Part shown: piece after piece, positions 14,486 through 15,087 of the stretch
Numbering within the stretch: the first letter of the stretch is position 1
How the letters are laid out: each line of letters opens with the position of its first letter
Origin: Frankiales bacterium
GTDB taxonomy: Bacteria > Actinomycetota > Actinomycetes > JAFAQI01
Assembly (NCBI GenBank): GCA_019246495.1
Contig: JAFAQI010000530.1
Span: 1 to 15,087 of the forward strand
Length of the DNA stretch: 15,087 nt
Direction: 5' to 3'
Notes under the pieces: model-generated
The model's database searches: none
What the model saw: only the letters and a program-made list of their open reading frames with translations
What the model was told of the DNA's origin: nothing
Program-made: the position numbers and the translations under genes

Positions 14486-14764
14486 TCAGCCTCCGGCGAC
14501 GGCCGGGATGATGCTGACGACGGCGCCGTCCGGTGTGGGTGTCTGGAGCCCGCCGGCGAACCGCACGTCCTCTTCACCGACGTAGACGTTGACGAACCGG
14601 CGCAGCTTTCCGTCGTCGTCGAGCACCCGCGCCCGCAGCCCGGGGTAGGAGGCTTCGACCTTCTCGAGCAGCTCGGCGAGCGTCGCGGCCCCGTCGACCG
14701 GCACCTCTGACTCGCCTCCGGTCAGCGTCCGCAGGATCGTCGGCACGCGAAGGGTGACCGCCAT
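14486..14764 (-). CDS. CysO-like sulfur carrier (MoaD/ThiS family)
   Basis: A 92-residue ubiquitin-fold sulfur carrier ending in the Gly-Gly that is adenylated and turned into a thiocarboxylate. It is closer to mycobacterial CysO than to MoaD or ThiS. The start has the same PTILR and TGG motifs, the middle has LRRFVNVYVGEEDVRFAGGL, and the end is SIIPAVAGG; CysO has nearly the same blocks. CysO-thiocarboxylate donates sulfide to O-phosphoserine via CysM and is released by the JAMM protease Mec. Here the gene follows threonine synthase (stop TAG, 2 bases, ATG) in one operon. CysM and Mec are not in view. Possible roles are cysteine synthesis, or homocysteine synthesis by a thiocarboxylate route. 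The activating E1-like enzyme must be elsewhere. Confidence 0.88.
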   Translation of the reverse strand: MAVTLRVPTILRTLTGGESEVPVDGAATLAELLEKVEASYPGLRARVLDDDGKLRRFVNVYVGEEDVRFAGGLQTPTPDGAVVSIIPAVAGG

Positions 14765-14766
14765 CG

Positions 14767-15087
14767 CTACGCCAGCCCGGCGGCGCGGAACGCCTCGAGC
14801 GACGGGCTGATCGTCGCCGTCGGCTGGGCGACCGGCGCGACGGCGTCGAGGGTCTTGAGCCCGTCGCCGGTGTTGAGGATGACCGTCTCGGCGGCCGGGT
14901 CGAGCGCTCCCTCGCGCAGCAGCTTGCGCAGGGTCGCGACGGTGACGCCGCCGGCCGTCTCGGCAAAGACACCTTCGGTCCGCGCGAGCAGCTGGATGCC
15001 CTCGACGATCTCGTCGTCGCTCACGTCGGCGACGGCGCCGCCCGTGCGGCGTACGACGTCGAGCGCGTAGGGCCCGTCGGCCGGGTT
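14767..15087 (-). CDS. thrC: Threonine synthase, C-terminal part (cut by right edge)
   Basis: The last 106 residues of threonine synthase are visible and the 5' end lies beyond the window. Threonine synthase is a PLP enzyme of fold type II that turns O-phosphohomoserine into threonine. The fragment NPADGPYALDVVRRTGGAVA is followed by VSDDEIVEGIQLLARTEGVF and AETAGGVTVATLRKLL, which are hallmark C-terminal blocks of actinobacterial ThrC. The nucleotide-like strand ETVILNTGDGLKTLDAV is close to the end. It is followed after 2 bases by the CysO-like sulfur-carrier gene. The catalytic lysine and PLP-binding residues are not in the visible part, so a thrC paralogue cannot be excluded, but the match is strong. 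Confidence 0.9.
   Translation of the reverse strand, partial: NPADGPYALDVVRRTGGAVADVSDDEIVEGIQLLARTEGVFAETAGGVTVATLRKLLREGALDPAAETVILNTGDGLKTLDAVAPVAQPTATISPSLEAFRAAGLA

Overview
The window reads as chromosomal DNA of a high-GC actinobacterium (class Actinomycetes). Support comes from strong GC bias at third codon positions, frequent GTG starts, promoters placed for leaderless transcripts, several mostly actinobacterial families (DUF2530, DUF3027, DUF3352, a long CspB-type cold-shock protein, a CysO-like sulfur carrier), a GroEL with a Gly/Met tail under CIRCE (HrcA) control, and a ydaO-type c-di-AMP riboswitch upstream of an NlpC/P60 hydrolase. I cannot name a genus. I see no rRNA, tRNA, CRISPR array, insertion sequence or phage gene.

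Layout. 1-1024: a MarR repressor and an MFS exporter (cut by the left edge) overlap by 4 bases on the minus strand. Their promoter lies face to face with one for a rightward membrane-protein gene (1071-1661), with a perfect 5-3-5 inverted repeat inside both spacers. 1679-3417: an AzgA/PbuG-like purine permease (minus) divergent from a small DUF2530 membrane protein. 3421-6135: a 13-bp inverted repeat, a DUF3027 protein (minus), an MFS permease (plus) and a cold-shock protein (minus). 6265-8860: a secreted or membrane-anchored DUF3352 protein (plus) converging on LarE, a sulfur transferase for the nickel-pincer cofactor (minus). 8861-9095 holds two strong hairpins behind groEL. 9096-10894: groEL without an adjacent groES, with two tandem CIRCE elements. 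10948-13299: a large secreted beta-strand-repeat protein ending in two Ig-like domains. 13300-13638 is a leader region whose second half is the riboswitch. 13639-14477: an NlpC/P60 cell-wall hydrolase coupled by a 1-base overlap to a small STAS-like protein. 14486-15087: a CysO-like sulfur carrier behind the 3' end of threonine synthase (cut by the right edge).

How the parts relate. Most genes are single transcription units or pairs. Convergent junctions are very tight, and at three of them a perfect inverted repeat overlaps a stop codon. Three control circuits can be read from the DNA: MarR autoregulation with possible control of the divergent membrane protein, HrcA/CIRCE heat-shock control of groEL, and c-di-AMP control of the NlpC/P60-STAS pair. 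The adhesin-like protein, transcribed away from the riboswitch, and the NlpC/P60 enzyme together form a cell-envelope locus.

Most interesting points: the complete c-di-AMP aptamer with the ribosome-binding site at its 3' edge and a possible competing pairing; the STAS-like gene coupled to a wall hydrolase; a LarE with the three-cysteine pattern of [4Fe-4S]-type sulfur insertases and no larB or larC in view; and the divergent MarR operator. No wholly new system is evident.
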